From assembly GCA_947500585.1 (NCBI GenBank), contig CANMSN010000022.1:1-47312 (forward strand): a stretch of DNA of 47,312 nt, in the 5' to 3' direction. The position numbers were made by a program, and so were the translations under genes. Below, piece after piece: positions 1 to 7,693 of this stretch (the first letter of the stretch is position 1; every line of letters starts with the position of its first letter). Below the pieces are notes generated by a model. The model did not search any database and was not told where the DNA came from. It saw nothing but the letters and a program-made list of their open reading frames with translations. The stretch comes from an uncultured Flavobacteriaceae bacterium (GTDB taxonomy: Bacteria; Bacteroidota; Bacteroidia; Flavobacteriales; Flavobacteriaceae).

Positions 1-102
1 GGCATTAACTTAAAGACCGTTTTAGTTCTCCTCTTTTCTTCTATGAAATTAATAAATCAAAGTAAAGGAGACCGTTGTATGCAATTAAAACAAACCGATA
101 AA

Positions 103-654
103 ATGACAAAAAATCTAATTCTGATTTTAACTATTCTGACTTTCCTATCATGCGGTAATGAATCTGATAAAATGATTTATAAAACCAAAGGCGGAGAATT
201 CGCTTCTAAACCTGGAAATTTTATAGCTGACTTTCCAACCGAACCGAATTATTCAGCTATCGACAATCAAATCGGACTTGATAAATTTCAAATCCACTTA
301 TTTCGTTCGACTTTAGGCCCAAATAAAATATTCTCGATAGAATACTATGATTATCCTGAATATATGATTAAATCAATGACTGATGAGCAACTTTATTCAC
401 AAGGAGTTACTAATTTCTCAAATAAAATGGCTGAAGCTTTTAAATTGGAATTTCAAGAATCAATTGAACAACACGGATTGAAAGGACAATATTTTGTACT
501 AAATCCTAAACAGAGTGCAATTGACAAAGGAATTAAAGGCCATATTCTAGGAAAATTATTTAGACAAGGAAATCGGGTTTATACAGTCACTTATATTGGG
601 CAAAATGACAAAAACACAGATACGTTTATGCAATCTTTTCGTCTGATAAAATAA
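103..654 (+). CDS. Small secreted lipoprotein of unknown function
   Basis: I do not recognise this family. Starting at the ATG at 103, the protein begins MTKNLILILTILTFLSC, a short lysine-led hydrophobic stretch ending in a lipobox whose cysteine would be residue 17. It is therefore probably a membrane-anchored lipoprotein of about 183 residues. The remainder is soluble and mixed alpha/beta, without obvious metal or catalytic motifs. Upstream in-frame ATGs at 79 (preceded by AAAGGAG at 64-70) and 43 are possible, but they would put a polar extension before the signal peptide. The gene stands alone and is followed directly by a long palindromic element, a layout typical of cassette-like accessory genes. 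The function call is deliberately left open. Confidence 0.7.
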   Translation: MTKNLILILTILTFLSCGNESDKMIYKTKGGEFASKPGNFIADFPTEPNYSAIDNQIGLDKFQIHLFRSTLGPNKIFSIEYYDYPEYMIKSMTDEQLYSQGVTNFSNKMAEAFKLEFQESIEQHGLKGQYFVLNPKQSAIDKGIKGHILGKLFRQGNRVYTVTYIGQNDKNTDTFMQSFRLIK

Positions 655-795
655 CTGCATACCACAAAGTATATAAAAAATTGCTAGTTTTACCTAAACC
701 AAAATCTGCTGCTCGTTTGCTAGCTTCTGATTTTCCTTCGGAAAATCCTCGCACACAAACACGCAACATTTCATATACATAAACGTGGGCAACAA
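655..795. repeat. Long imperfect palindrome, attC-like intergenic element
   Basis: The arms at 669-684 (GTATATAAAAAATTGC) and 763-780 (reverse complement ATGTATATGAAATGTTGC) can pair. Outer arms near 655-665 (TGCATACCAC) and 785-794 (GTGGGCAACA) extend the pairing, and a perfect 8-bp hairpin GATTTTCC-TTC-GGAAAATC sits inside at 729-747. The element begins right at the stop codon of one small gene and ends about 90 bp before the next. This is the geometry of cassette recombination sites, but I cannot show an integrase or recombination here. Confidence 0.5.
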
Positions 796-886
796 CTCAT
801 CACCAAAAAACAACATTTCAGGATTTTAAACTTTCTAATACAGAACTATAACCTGAATTTTGAGTCGTTAAACTCAATTAAAACAA

Positions 887-1543
887 ATGGAAGAAACGAT
901 TAAGATTATGATTTACATTCACGCCTTTTTTGGTGGAATAGGATTAATTGCGGGGATTGGAAGTATTATAGCTAAGAAAGGAAGTTAATTACACAAGAAA
1001 ATGGGGAAACTATTCTCAATTGGAATGATAAGCAGTTCGCTAATTTCAATTCCAATATCTTGGATGCCTAATCATGAAAATTTATTTTTATTTTTAATTG
1101 GTTTATTTACTATATATCTTGTTTTGGCAGGAAATAAAGCTTTAACTTTTAAAACAAAAACAAAAGCCGATTGGATTGACAAAACAGTTTCTGGATGTAT
1201 GCTTATCTTTTCCTCAATAATGATTATGATTGGGTTCTACGGAGTTTTAAATAATATTTCATTTAGCGTGTTGTATTTGTTTTTTGGAGGTTTTGGGCTA
1301 TTCTTGACCATTAAAGATTTTAAGTTTTATAAAAACTCAAAGAATCCCAAGAATGCATGGTTAATATCACACATTGGAAAAATGATCGGAGCTTTAATAG
1401 CATCTATAACTGCATTTATTATTGCTGGTTTGGGAATTGGAAATTTAATTGCTTGGACTTTACCAACAATTCTTGGAACATTTTACATTATATATTGGAA
1501 AAGAAAAATTAAAATAAAAACTGTAGCCAACAAAGACGTGTAA
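887..1543 (+). pseudogene. Small multi-pass membrane protein gene interrupted by one in-frame stop
   Basis: One reading frame runs from the ATG at 887 to the stop at 1541-1543, broken only by TAA at 986-988. The first part reads MEETIKIMIYIHAFFGGIGL and continues through AGIGSIIAKKGS. After the stop come LHKK and then MGKLFSIGMISSS. KKGS-stop-LHKKMGKLF looks like a single protein in which a lysine codon (AAA) may have become TAA. The joined product of about 218 residues has a first helix carrying a histidine, a K/H-rich loop, then several hydrophobic segments. This recalls small integral membrane proteins of the DUF2306 type, a tentative match. The downstream ATG at 1001 could still give a 180-residue product lacking the first helix. 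It lies in the cassette-like left end and is unrelated to the minus-strand operons. Confidence 0.6.
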
Positions 1544-2089
1544 AAATAATTGCTTAGTTCCTGCCTATTCGGAAAATCCTGAAGATTTCCCTATGGTTCG
1601 TTCCATTTTGCTAAATTATATTGCTTAACCACTTCGCTAACCATAAAGAAGACTATTATAATGCATTTTGACCTGTGCTTAATAAAAGCTATATAATTTT
1701 AATATTATAGAAGTAGAATAGAAAATACAAATGTTGACTGCATTCTGAATCAGTGAAGTTCATAATTATATTAGCCTTTATTATCAAAGTAAAGGTTATG
1801 ACCTATCTGAATACTTCAAAAAGATATCAAAATATTTTATTTCTTATATCCAGAGTGTTTTCCTAATTACTACATTTTATTGTATACTATGACTAAGAAA
1901 ATCATACGATTCAAGACTAAAAGCTATCTATTTGTAATAATTTACTGTTTGATATAAAAATCGTACTACTCTGTGTACATTAAAATATTAAAGCTTCACA
2001 TAATTGTGAAGCCTTTTTGTTTTCTGGCAAAATGAAAAAAAACATTAAAGTAAATTACATATGAATTTAATATGTACAAATTCATATAT
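1544..2089. other. Gene-free region with a degraded palindromic element
   Basis: No convincing coding frame is seen. The start (TAATTGCTTAG, then TTCGGAAAATCCT near 1569) echoes the motifs of the 655-795 element, including a bulged hairpin GGAAAATC / GATTTCC at 1571-1590. This suggests a second, decayed copy flanking the membrane-protein gene. The rest is AT-rich and ends in two hairpins listed separately. I found no tRNA or other structured RNA here. Confidence 0.4.
1993..2020 (+). terminator. Rho-independent terminator, plus strand
   Basis: GCTTCACA (1993-2000), a 4-base loop, then TGTGAAGC (2005-2012) form a perfect 8-bp stem followed by CTTTTTGTTTT. The T-tract orientation fits the plus strand and would end transcription from the left-end genes. 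On the minus strand the following T-run is weaker, so two-way use is possible but less likely. Confidence 0.75.
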
Positions 2090-2126
2090 AATTCTCTCTT
2101 CTTTATTGCATAAAAAAGAGAGAATT
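2090..2126 (-). terminator. Hairpin downstream of the ELWxxDGT gene
   Basis: AATTCTCTCTT (2090-2100) and AAGAGAGAATT (2116-2126) are perfect 11-bp inverted arms 28 bases beyond the stop codon of the minus-strand operon. There is no long T-run after the stem, so it may be an mRNA 3'-end stabiliser rather than a strict intrinsic terminator. Confidence 0.5.
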
Positions 2127-2154
2127 AATGAAACTTTTGTCTTTATTATAAAAT

Positions 2155-3561
2155 TTACTTGACTACAATCTTTTTTGCTACTGTACTTAAGTCCGTTTTA
2201 ATCTTAAACAAATAAATACCTGTCTCTAAATTAAGGCTAATTTTTTCTGAAGTAATTACACCTTCTTTAACCATTTTGCCTGTTATATCATGAATTGAAT
2301 AAGAAGCATCAATTAATGACTTAGAAACCATAACATAATCAGATACTGGATTTGGATAAACTCTAATTATTTCAGCACGACTATCATTTGTAGACAGTGT
2401 GGCAGGATCAAAACTATATAATTCATTTCCAGTTGCACCATTATCCCCTTCAAAGTACAATACATCATTTAGTACCACAATTTCATCAATATCTTTAATT
2501 GTAGAATCTAACTGTTCAATGGTTATCCCATCAGTTCTAAATAAATGTTTGTCAGTATCGGCAGCATCTGCACCACTATAATAGAGATAACTATCATAAA
2601 TGACATAATCTGAAGGGTTATGGTCTGCGTCTCCCGCAAGTGCACTTAAATTTGTTAATGTGTTCCCTACCGGATCAAATTTCCATAATTGATCTCCAGT
2701 TCCAGCATCACCTTCAAAATAAAGTTCTCCATTCCATGCAAATAAATTAGCAACACCCGATGCCGATGCAGCGGCTGTTACTGCTACTGTGCCGACCGCA
2801 GTACCATCTGTTTTCCAAAGACCTCCAGTTGCTTCAAAAAACACCTCACTTCCAATAGCGGTAAAATTGCTTATACCAGAATTTGCATCGTCTCCTGTAA
2901 TATCTTTAATTAAGGTATAAGTATCTGAACCAAGATCGTATTCATATAGCTCTATACCTATAATTGGATCATCGGTTGTAGTTCGACCATAACCAATTAT
3001 TTTGTTATTTATCGTGATGAATTGAGCACCTAAAAATTCTACATCTTCTGTGCCAACATTTGGCACTTTAGCCTGTGTCGTACCATCAAAAGTATATAAA
3101 GCATTATTATCAACCGTATTTACATAATAAATAAGACCTCCAAATTCTAATGGGTTAAACACAAAGTCACCTCCAGTAGCAACCGTATTTAATTCAGTTC
3201 CATCAGAAGAAAACAAAACATTTCCAGCACCTGAATTTGCACTAAAGTAAATAGATCCTCCAAATTCAAAGAAATTACCAGGTGAAGAAGAATCTGAACC
3301 AGTTCTTAAATCTTTTAAAAATGTAGTACCAACTTCGGTACCATCCGTCTCCCATAGTTCTCTACCTAAATCGGCTCCTCCTGGTGTATTAGTCCCATTT
3401 GAATCATCTGCTCCAAAATAAATTTTCCCATTGAATACAAATAAATTATTAGGACTTGAACTTGATGTGCCACTATCGTTAATTTCTTTTACAAGCGTCA
3501 CTTGTGCGTTTAATGTAATTGCTATTGCTAGAGCAATGCATGTAAGTAATTGTGTTTTCAT
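2155..3561 (-). CDS. ELWxxDGT-repeat protein exported by type IX secretion
   Basis: A 468-residue extracellular protein. It starts with a Sec signal peptide (MKTQLLTCIALAIAITLNAQ). Degenerate repeats of 40-50 residues follow, with cores such as ELWETDGTEVGTTFLKDL (about residues 68-85) and GLWKTDGTAVGTVAV (about 247). This is the hallmark of ELWxxDGT beta-propeller-like proteins. The last 70 residues contain VYPNPVSDYV and end in a lysine-rich strand (KKIVVK), a T9SS type-A sorting domain. It is the last gene of the fecR-susCD operon, 30 bp after the MauG-like gene. Its role may be surface binding or display of the system's ligand, an inference from position only. No enzyme motif is visible. 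Confidence 0.85.
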   Translation of the reverse strand: MKTQLLTCIALAIAITLNAQVTLVKEINDSGTSSSSPNNLFVFNGKIYFGADDSNGTNTPGGADLGRELWETDGTEVGTTFLKDLRTGSDSSSPGNFFEFGGSIYFSANSGAGNVLFSSDGTELNTVATGGDFVFNPLEFGGLIYYVNTVDNNALYTFDGTTQAKVPNVGTEDVEFLGAQFITINNKIIGYGRTTTDDPIIGIELYEYDLGSDTYTLIKDITGDDANSGISNFTAIGSEVFFEATGGLWKTDGTAVGTVAVTAAASASGVANLFAWNGELYFEGDAGTGDQLWKFDPVGNTLTNLSALAGDADHNPSDYVIYDSYLYYSGADAADTDKHLFRTDGITIEQLDSTIKDIDEIVVLNDVLYFEGDNGATGNELYSFDPATLSTNDSRAEIIRVYPNPVSDYVMVSKSLIDASYSIHDITGKMVKEGVITSEKISLNLETGIYLFKIKTDLSTVAKKIVVK

Positions 3562-3591
3562 AATTTTTAGTTTTAAATTAATTAATATGCA

Positions 3592-4734
3592 TTAGGGTAA
3601 TTTTGGTATTAAAGTTCTGCCTTTACTAGAGGATAGGGTTTCCATAAAGGCTATTAAAGCTTCCTGTTCGTTTTTATCTAGATTTAATCTTTTTAGTATG
3701 GGTGATGTTTTAGGAATTAAAGAATCTCTGCCCACTCCCAAATATTTTTTTTGAATGGGTGATGGATTACCCAAATTATAAAATTCTACCACATCTAAAA
3801 GACTTGGGAAATGGCCATGGTGCATCCACGGTCCTGTTCTACCCACCTCTCTTATTGTAGGTGTCCTAAATTTTCCAATATCATCCACGTTTTTGGTAAT
3901 GTTGTAGCGACCAAAATCTTCATCTTTAGTTCCAAAAAGTGTCTGACCATCGTTATGAAATTGATTATCACTAAAATATGGTGTGTTATGGCAATTGATA
4001 CAACGTGCCTTTGTTCTGAAAAGATGTAGGCCTAAAACTTCTTGATTGGTTAGTTTAGTTGAGTCGCCTTCAATAAATTTATCAAATCTTGTTTTATAAC
4101 TGTTTACAGTGCGCTCAAAAGTAGCAATAGCCTTTTGAATCCGTTGTAATGAAATGGAATCATTTCCAAAAGCACTTTCAAAAAGTGGTTTGTACCCCTC
4201 AATTTCGGCAATTTTGTCAACTGCAATATTCAGTTGTTCATTCATTTCTAAAGGATCCCCAATAGGGAATCTGGCTTGGTCTTCCAAACTTGAAGCTCGA
4301 CCATCCCAAAAGAGCGTATGTGCAAATGCTGAGTTCAAAATAGTCATAGAATTACGACCACCAGTTTGACGATTATGCCCAAAGGAACGCGTGGAATTAT
4401 CAGTCCAAGCCAATTCTGGATTATGACAAGATGCACAAGCTATTTGTCCACTTACAGATAGCCTTGGGTCAAAAAACAAGGTTTTCCCAAGTTTTGCTTT
4501 TTCTTTTGAATATGGATTAGTTTCAGGGTAACTGACTTTTGGTAACGAACCTATATCTACGAATGAATTCTTATCTACTAAACTATCTAAATGAGGTTTA
4601 GGCCATTTGGATGCATCTCCATTTGAGTAAATAGTTTTTAAATATATTATATCAGTATAATTAGCTTGGCTTTCTTCTTTGCATGAATAAACAAACCATG
4701 TAATAACTAATATTAAAATTAACTTGGTTTTCAT
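3592..4734 (-). CDS. Di-haem cytochrome c peroxidase / MauG-like lipoprotein
   Basis: A 380-residue lipoprotein (lipobox WFVYSC, Cys18) with two haem c attachment motifs, CASCH (residues 100-104) and CINCH (245-249). Other typical features are LGKTLFFDPRLS (about 82-93), RTPTIREV (about 290-297) and GPWMHHGHFPSLLDVV (301-316). These define the bacterial di-haem peroxidase/MauG family, which acts in the periplasm or at the outer membrane. In classical peroxidases a methionine in the segment after the second motif ligates the electron-transfer haem. Here the sequence reads VVEFYNLG with Tyr319, which resembles MauG/MbnH-type enzymes (alignment by eye). It starts 3 bp after the 490-residue lipoprotein gene, within the SusCD operon, so it probably acts on the imported ligand or on a partner protein. 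Confidence 0.85.
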   Translation of the reverse strand: MKTKLILILVITWFVYSCKEESQANYTDIIYLKTIYSNGDASKWPKPHLDSLVDKNSFVDIGSLPKVSYPETNPYSKEKAKLGKTLFFDPRLSVSGQIACASCHNPELAWTDNSTRSFGHNRQTGGRNSMTILNSAFAHTLFWDGRASSLEDQARFPIGDPLEMNEQLNIAVDKIAEIEGYKPLFESAFGNDSISLQRIQKAIATFERTVNSYKTRFDKFIEGDSTKLTNQEVLGLHLFRTKARCINCHNTPYFSDNQFHNDGQTLFGTKDEDFGRYNITKNVDDIGKFRTPTIREVGRTGPWMHHGHFPSLLDVVEFYNLGNPSPIQKKYLGVGRDSLIPKTSPILKRLNLDKNEQEALIAFMETLSSSKGRTLIPKLP

Positions 4735-4737
4735 AAA

Positions 4738-6210
4738 CTATAGGGTGTATTCTGTTATACAATTATTTGTTGTTAATTCTTCAGGATCGGCATAGCTGTT
4801 GGTGTTGTATAATCGATAATCAGCGATAATCGCACCTCCTAAAACGTCATCATTAGTTAAACTTAATTGGAATTTTAACTCAAAAACACCCGTACTAATT
4901 TCCTCATAAGTACCTTCGCCAGAAATAGCAAAAGAATAACTGTTGCCATTGGTTCCTGCTATGGTTATAAATTGTGGAATAATTAATATTGTACCTTTTA
5001 TAACACTATTACCATTTTCAGGAAAAAATTCTAGTGCAGGATTAATATCAAAACCAGGAGAGTTTAAACCCGATGTGGATTCATTGCTAAACCATCGTTT
5101 TAAATTGAATGAATTTGTTGTGGTGGTAATGGCATTTGGTGTTTTAAAACCAATTCTAAAGGCATCATGATAGATGTCATCTGCAGGATCAGTTGTTCCC
5201 ATATCGTCATATAATACTGCATTTGCATCATCTTTGGAAACTACAATAGGATATGTAAAAGCTGAGTAACTACTCCATTGGCAAATCCCATCATTATTGA
5301 AGTCATTCCATGTTTCGCCATAAGTTCTATAAAATGGATCCGTTAGGTTATAAAAGTTTGAACTCGTATTGACTGTTACATCTCTCGGCGTTTTTATAGG
5401 TTTTACTATTTGCAATGTTTTGTTTCCAGTACCTGTGTAGTTTTCTGTATCATTTAGACTTATTAATGTTTGATAAAAAACATCATCATTCTGAATATTG
5501 TCATTTAATATAATTTTATAAGTAAGCCCGGTTTCATTTTCTAAGATTTTAGTTAAAGTGTAGTCGAAACCGTCTAAAAATGTGAAAATAGATTCATTTT
5601 CTATCTCTGAAACAATGTAACCTTTAGGGAAATTAACTTCAAATTCAACTTCCTCACCGACCTCACCAATTACTTCAATTCTATTTTCAGGAAATGTAAA
5701 AGTGGTATTGATTTCTCCCAAATTAATCGTGAAGGTATCATTTGGTAATGTTGAATTTAAGTTGCCAATAGTAACTGATGGGTCTGAAACACTTTCCAAT
5801 TTTAATGTAATACGCTGATTATCTATCCAGCGGTTATTAAAACTCACATATATAGTATCTGTTAATTGATTCCCTTGAAACGATAATTGATTAGCAGGAT
5901 TTAAACTGAATACCGTATTGTCTCCATTGGTGTTTACACTGTAACTTACAAATACTGTATTCTGTAAGGTCTCAGAAGTTAGTGTTACTGGTACTTTTAA
6001 TGTTTTTATCGACGTATTTGTAAAATCGGATTTTGGTATTAAACCACTAGTCACTTCTGGAAACTCTAAAGGCTCATTATTGCTGTCTGCCAGAAAATTA
6101 AATCTTACAAAAGAAGGTACTTTTGGCGCACTACTCGTTTCATCTTGTGAGCAAGAAAACAATAAAAGTGTGGCTAAGGTAACTAAAAGTGTATTTTTAA
6201 TATGAGTCAT
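4738..6210 (-). CDS. Surface lipoprotein of unknown family in the SusE/F position
   Basis: I do not recognise this 490-residue protein. It begins MTHIKNTLLVTLATLLLFSC (lipobox cysteine at 20), then looks all-beta. Residues about 30-280 read like successive Ig- or Calx-beta-like strands (LKVPVTLTS, VFVSYSVNTNG, ITLKLESVSDPSV). The second half contains DFNNDGICQWSSYSAF and aromatic-rich strands. Its start overlaps the end of the susD-like gene by 14 nt, and it is followed after 3 bp by the MauG-like gene, so the three are tightly co-expressed. Its place right after SusCD is where SusE/SusF-type surface binding lipoproteins sit. A ligand-binding role is inferred from that position alone. It could alternatively be a substrate of the neighbouring di-haem enzyme. 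Confidence 0.75.
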   Translation of the reverse strand: MTHIKNTLLVTLATLLLFSCSQDETSSAPKVPSFVRFNFLADSNNEPLEFPEVTSGLIPKSDFTNTSIKTLKVPVTLTSETLQNTVFVSYSVNTNGDNTVFSLNPANQLSFQGNQLTDTIYVSFNNRWIDNQRITLKLESVSDPSVTIGNLNSTLPNDTFTINLGEINTTFTFPENRIEVIGEVGEEVEFEVNFPKGYIVSEIENESIFTFLDGFDYTLTKILENETGLTYKIILNDNIQNDDVFYQTLISLNDTENYTGTGNKTLQIVKPIKTPRDVTVNTSSNFYNLTDPFYRTYGETWNDFNNDGICQWSSYSAFTYPIVVSKDDANAVLYDDMGTTDPADDIYHDAFRIGFKTPNAITTTTNSFNLKRWFSNESTSGLNSPGFDINPALEFFPENGNSVIKGTILIIPQFITIAGTNGNSYSFAISGEGTYEEISTGVFELKFQLSLTNDDVLGGAIIADYRLYNTNSYADPEELTTNNCITEYTL

Positions 6211-7693
6211 TTTGCTTCAAGTTTGTGTTTAAATCAATATTGTCTTGCGGTATTGGCAAAACAAATTTCAATGATGGATAACTTAAATTACAGGTTTGCG
6301 AAATACAGCCATCATTTCTCACAATATCTTTTTTCCTTCTTGATAAATCAAAGAAATAGTGACTTTCAAAACAAAGTTCTTTTCTCCGCTCAAGTAGCAG
6401 AGCTTCTTCTAAATTTGATGTATCTAGAAGCAAAGATGCATTGGCTCGTTCTCTAATTATATTTATGTCATTTCTGCAATTTTCTAACTGATTTAGTTCT
6501 AATGAAGCTTCAGCTCTGATTAAATACATTTCGCTAAGTCTGATAGCGACAAACCCCGGATTATCTTGAAATTTTTTAGTAAAAAAATAAGTTCTATCCT
6601 CCATGTTCCCGTCAACTAACGTTGGAAGTGGTTGTTCCAAAAACAAGTTGCGTCTGACATCACTTGTTTCAAAAAGATTAATTAAATCTTCTGACGCTAC
6701 ATATTTTTCATAGTCAGTTTTAGAATTGTAGCCATAAAACTGTGATAATGATCCGCCAACACTACCACCATCATCCCTTGGAATAGAAAACTCTAAAAGG
6801 ATTTCGGATATTGGTGAGTCAGGTTTCTCCCATTCAGAAATATATGTTTCGCTTGACATTAAGCTAACTCCAGAATTTAAAATAACCTCATTAGCCATAT
6901 CAAAGGCATTTTGCCAATCGTTCATAGACAAATAAACTCGGGCTAATAACGCTTGAGTATTTGATTGGTTAAAATAAGAGTAAGCAGGTCCGGATAAGAT
7001 ACCATTAACAGAAAAACTGGTTAAAGCCAACTGCAAATCATCAAGTATGAATTGATATGTTTTAGCAAGTGTTTCCCTTGCAGGATAAGTTATACCTGTG
7101 CTTAACGTCGTTTTATTATAAACAATACCTAAGTGACTTGCATCTTCTGAAAAACTATAATTTTGTGAGTACAGTAAAGTTAATAAATAATGAGTATAAG
7201 CTCTTGCAGCATATACTTCAGCTTTTATAAAAGTTTTTTCATCTTCTGTTGCATCAGGTATTGCATCAACATATTCTAAAATTAAGTTCGTTTGGTTTAT
7301 GATATCATAACTTGAATCATAAAAAGATTCTAAATCACTAGATATGGCTATATCTTGAAAAGCATATACATTTTCTAGATTAATAGGTGCCGATATTTGG
7401 CCTGCATTATTTCCAGTTATTGTAGGTGTAAATTTTAAATTACCTCCAATTAAATCTGCATAAACTGAAAACCTTTCTCCTCTAACATTGGCTTCAATAC
7501 TTGAAAAAACACCATTTAGTGCTTCAAGAATGCCCATTTTAGAAGACAGTTGCTCAGTAATTGACGTTTGGGAACCTGGTTCTTGTTCTAAAAAACTACT
7601 ACAATTAAAAAAGACAACCACGCTAAAAAGACAAGTAGCAATTATTAGTTTATTTATTTTGTTGTTGTTTTTCACCTTATTAAAACTTTGCAT
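6197..7693 (-). CDS. SusD/RagB-like nutrient-binding outer-membrane lipoprotein
   Basis: A 498-residue lipoprotein with signal and lipobox VVFFNCSS (Cys about 32), then the typical SusD opening FLEQEPGSQTS. A helical TPR-like scaffold follows (KAEVYAARAYTHYLLTLLYS, about 157-176). The C-terminal signatures are RLSEMYLIRAEASLELNQLE, INIIRERANAS, LLERRKELCFESHYFFDLSR and FVLPIPQDNIDLN. The family caps the SusC channel and binds the ligand at the surface. It overlaps the preceding susC gene by 14 nt and the following lipoprotein gene by 14 nt. The ligand cannot be told from sequence; nothing nearby encodes a glycoside hydrolase, so it may not be a glycan. Confidence 0.93.
   Translation of the reverse strand: MQSFNKVKNNNKINKLIIATCLFSVVVFFNCSSFLEQEPGSQTSITEQLSSKMGILEALNGVFSSIEANVRGERFSVYADLIGGNLKFTPTITGNNAGQISAPINLENVYAFQDIAISSDLESFYDSSYDIINQTNLILEYVDAIPDATEDEKTFIKAEVYAARAYTHYLLTLLYSQNYSFSEDASHLGIVYNKTTLSTGITYPARETLAKTYQFILDDLQLALTSFSVNGILSGPAYSYFNQSNTQALLARVYLSMNDWQNAFDMANEVILNSGVSLMSSETYISEWEKPDSPISEILLEFSIPRDDGGSVGGSLSQFYGYNSKTDYEKYVASEDLINLFETSDVRRNLFLEQPLPTLVDGNMEDRTYFFTKKFQDNPGFVAIRLSEMYLIRAEASLELNQLENCRNDINIIRERANASLLLDTSNLEEALLLERRKELCFESHYFFDLSRRKKDIVRNDGCISQTCNLSYPSLKFVLPIPQDNIDLNTNLKQNDSY

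Noticed and set aside
1681-1990. Possible small RNA ending at the 1993-2020 terminator
   Set aside because: A terminator alone is visible; no consensus promoter at a fitting distance and no recognisable RNA family, so it is not listed as an RNA gene.
2399-2581. Open frame on the plus strand inside the ELWxxDGT gene, and many similar antisense frames across the window
   Set aside because: They lie antisense to long, clearly coding genes, have no recognisable domains or start signals, and are by-products of the codon use of the real genes.
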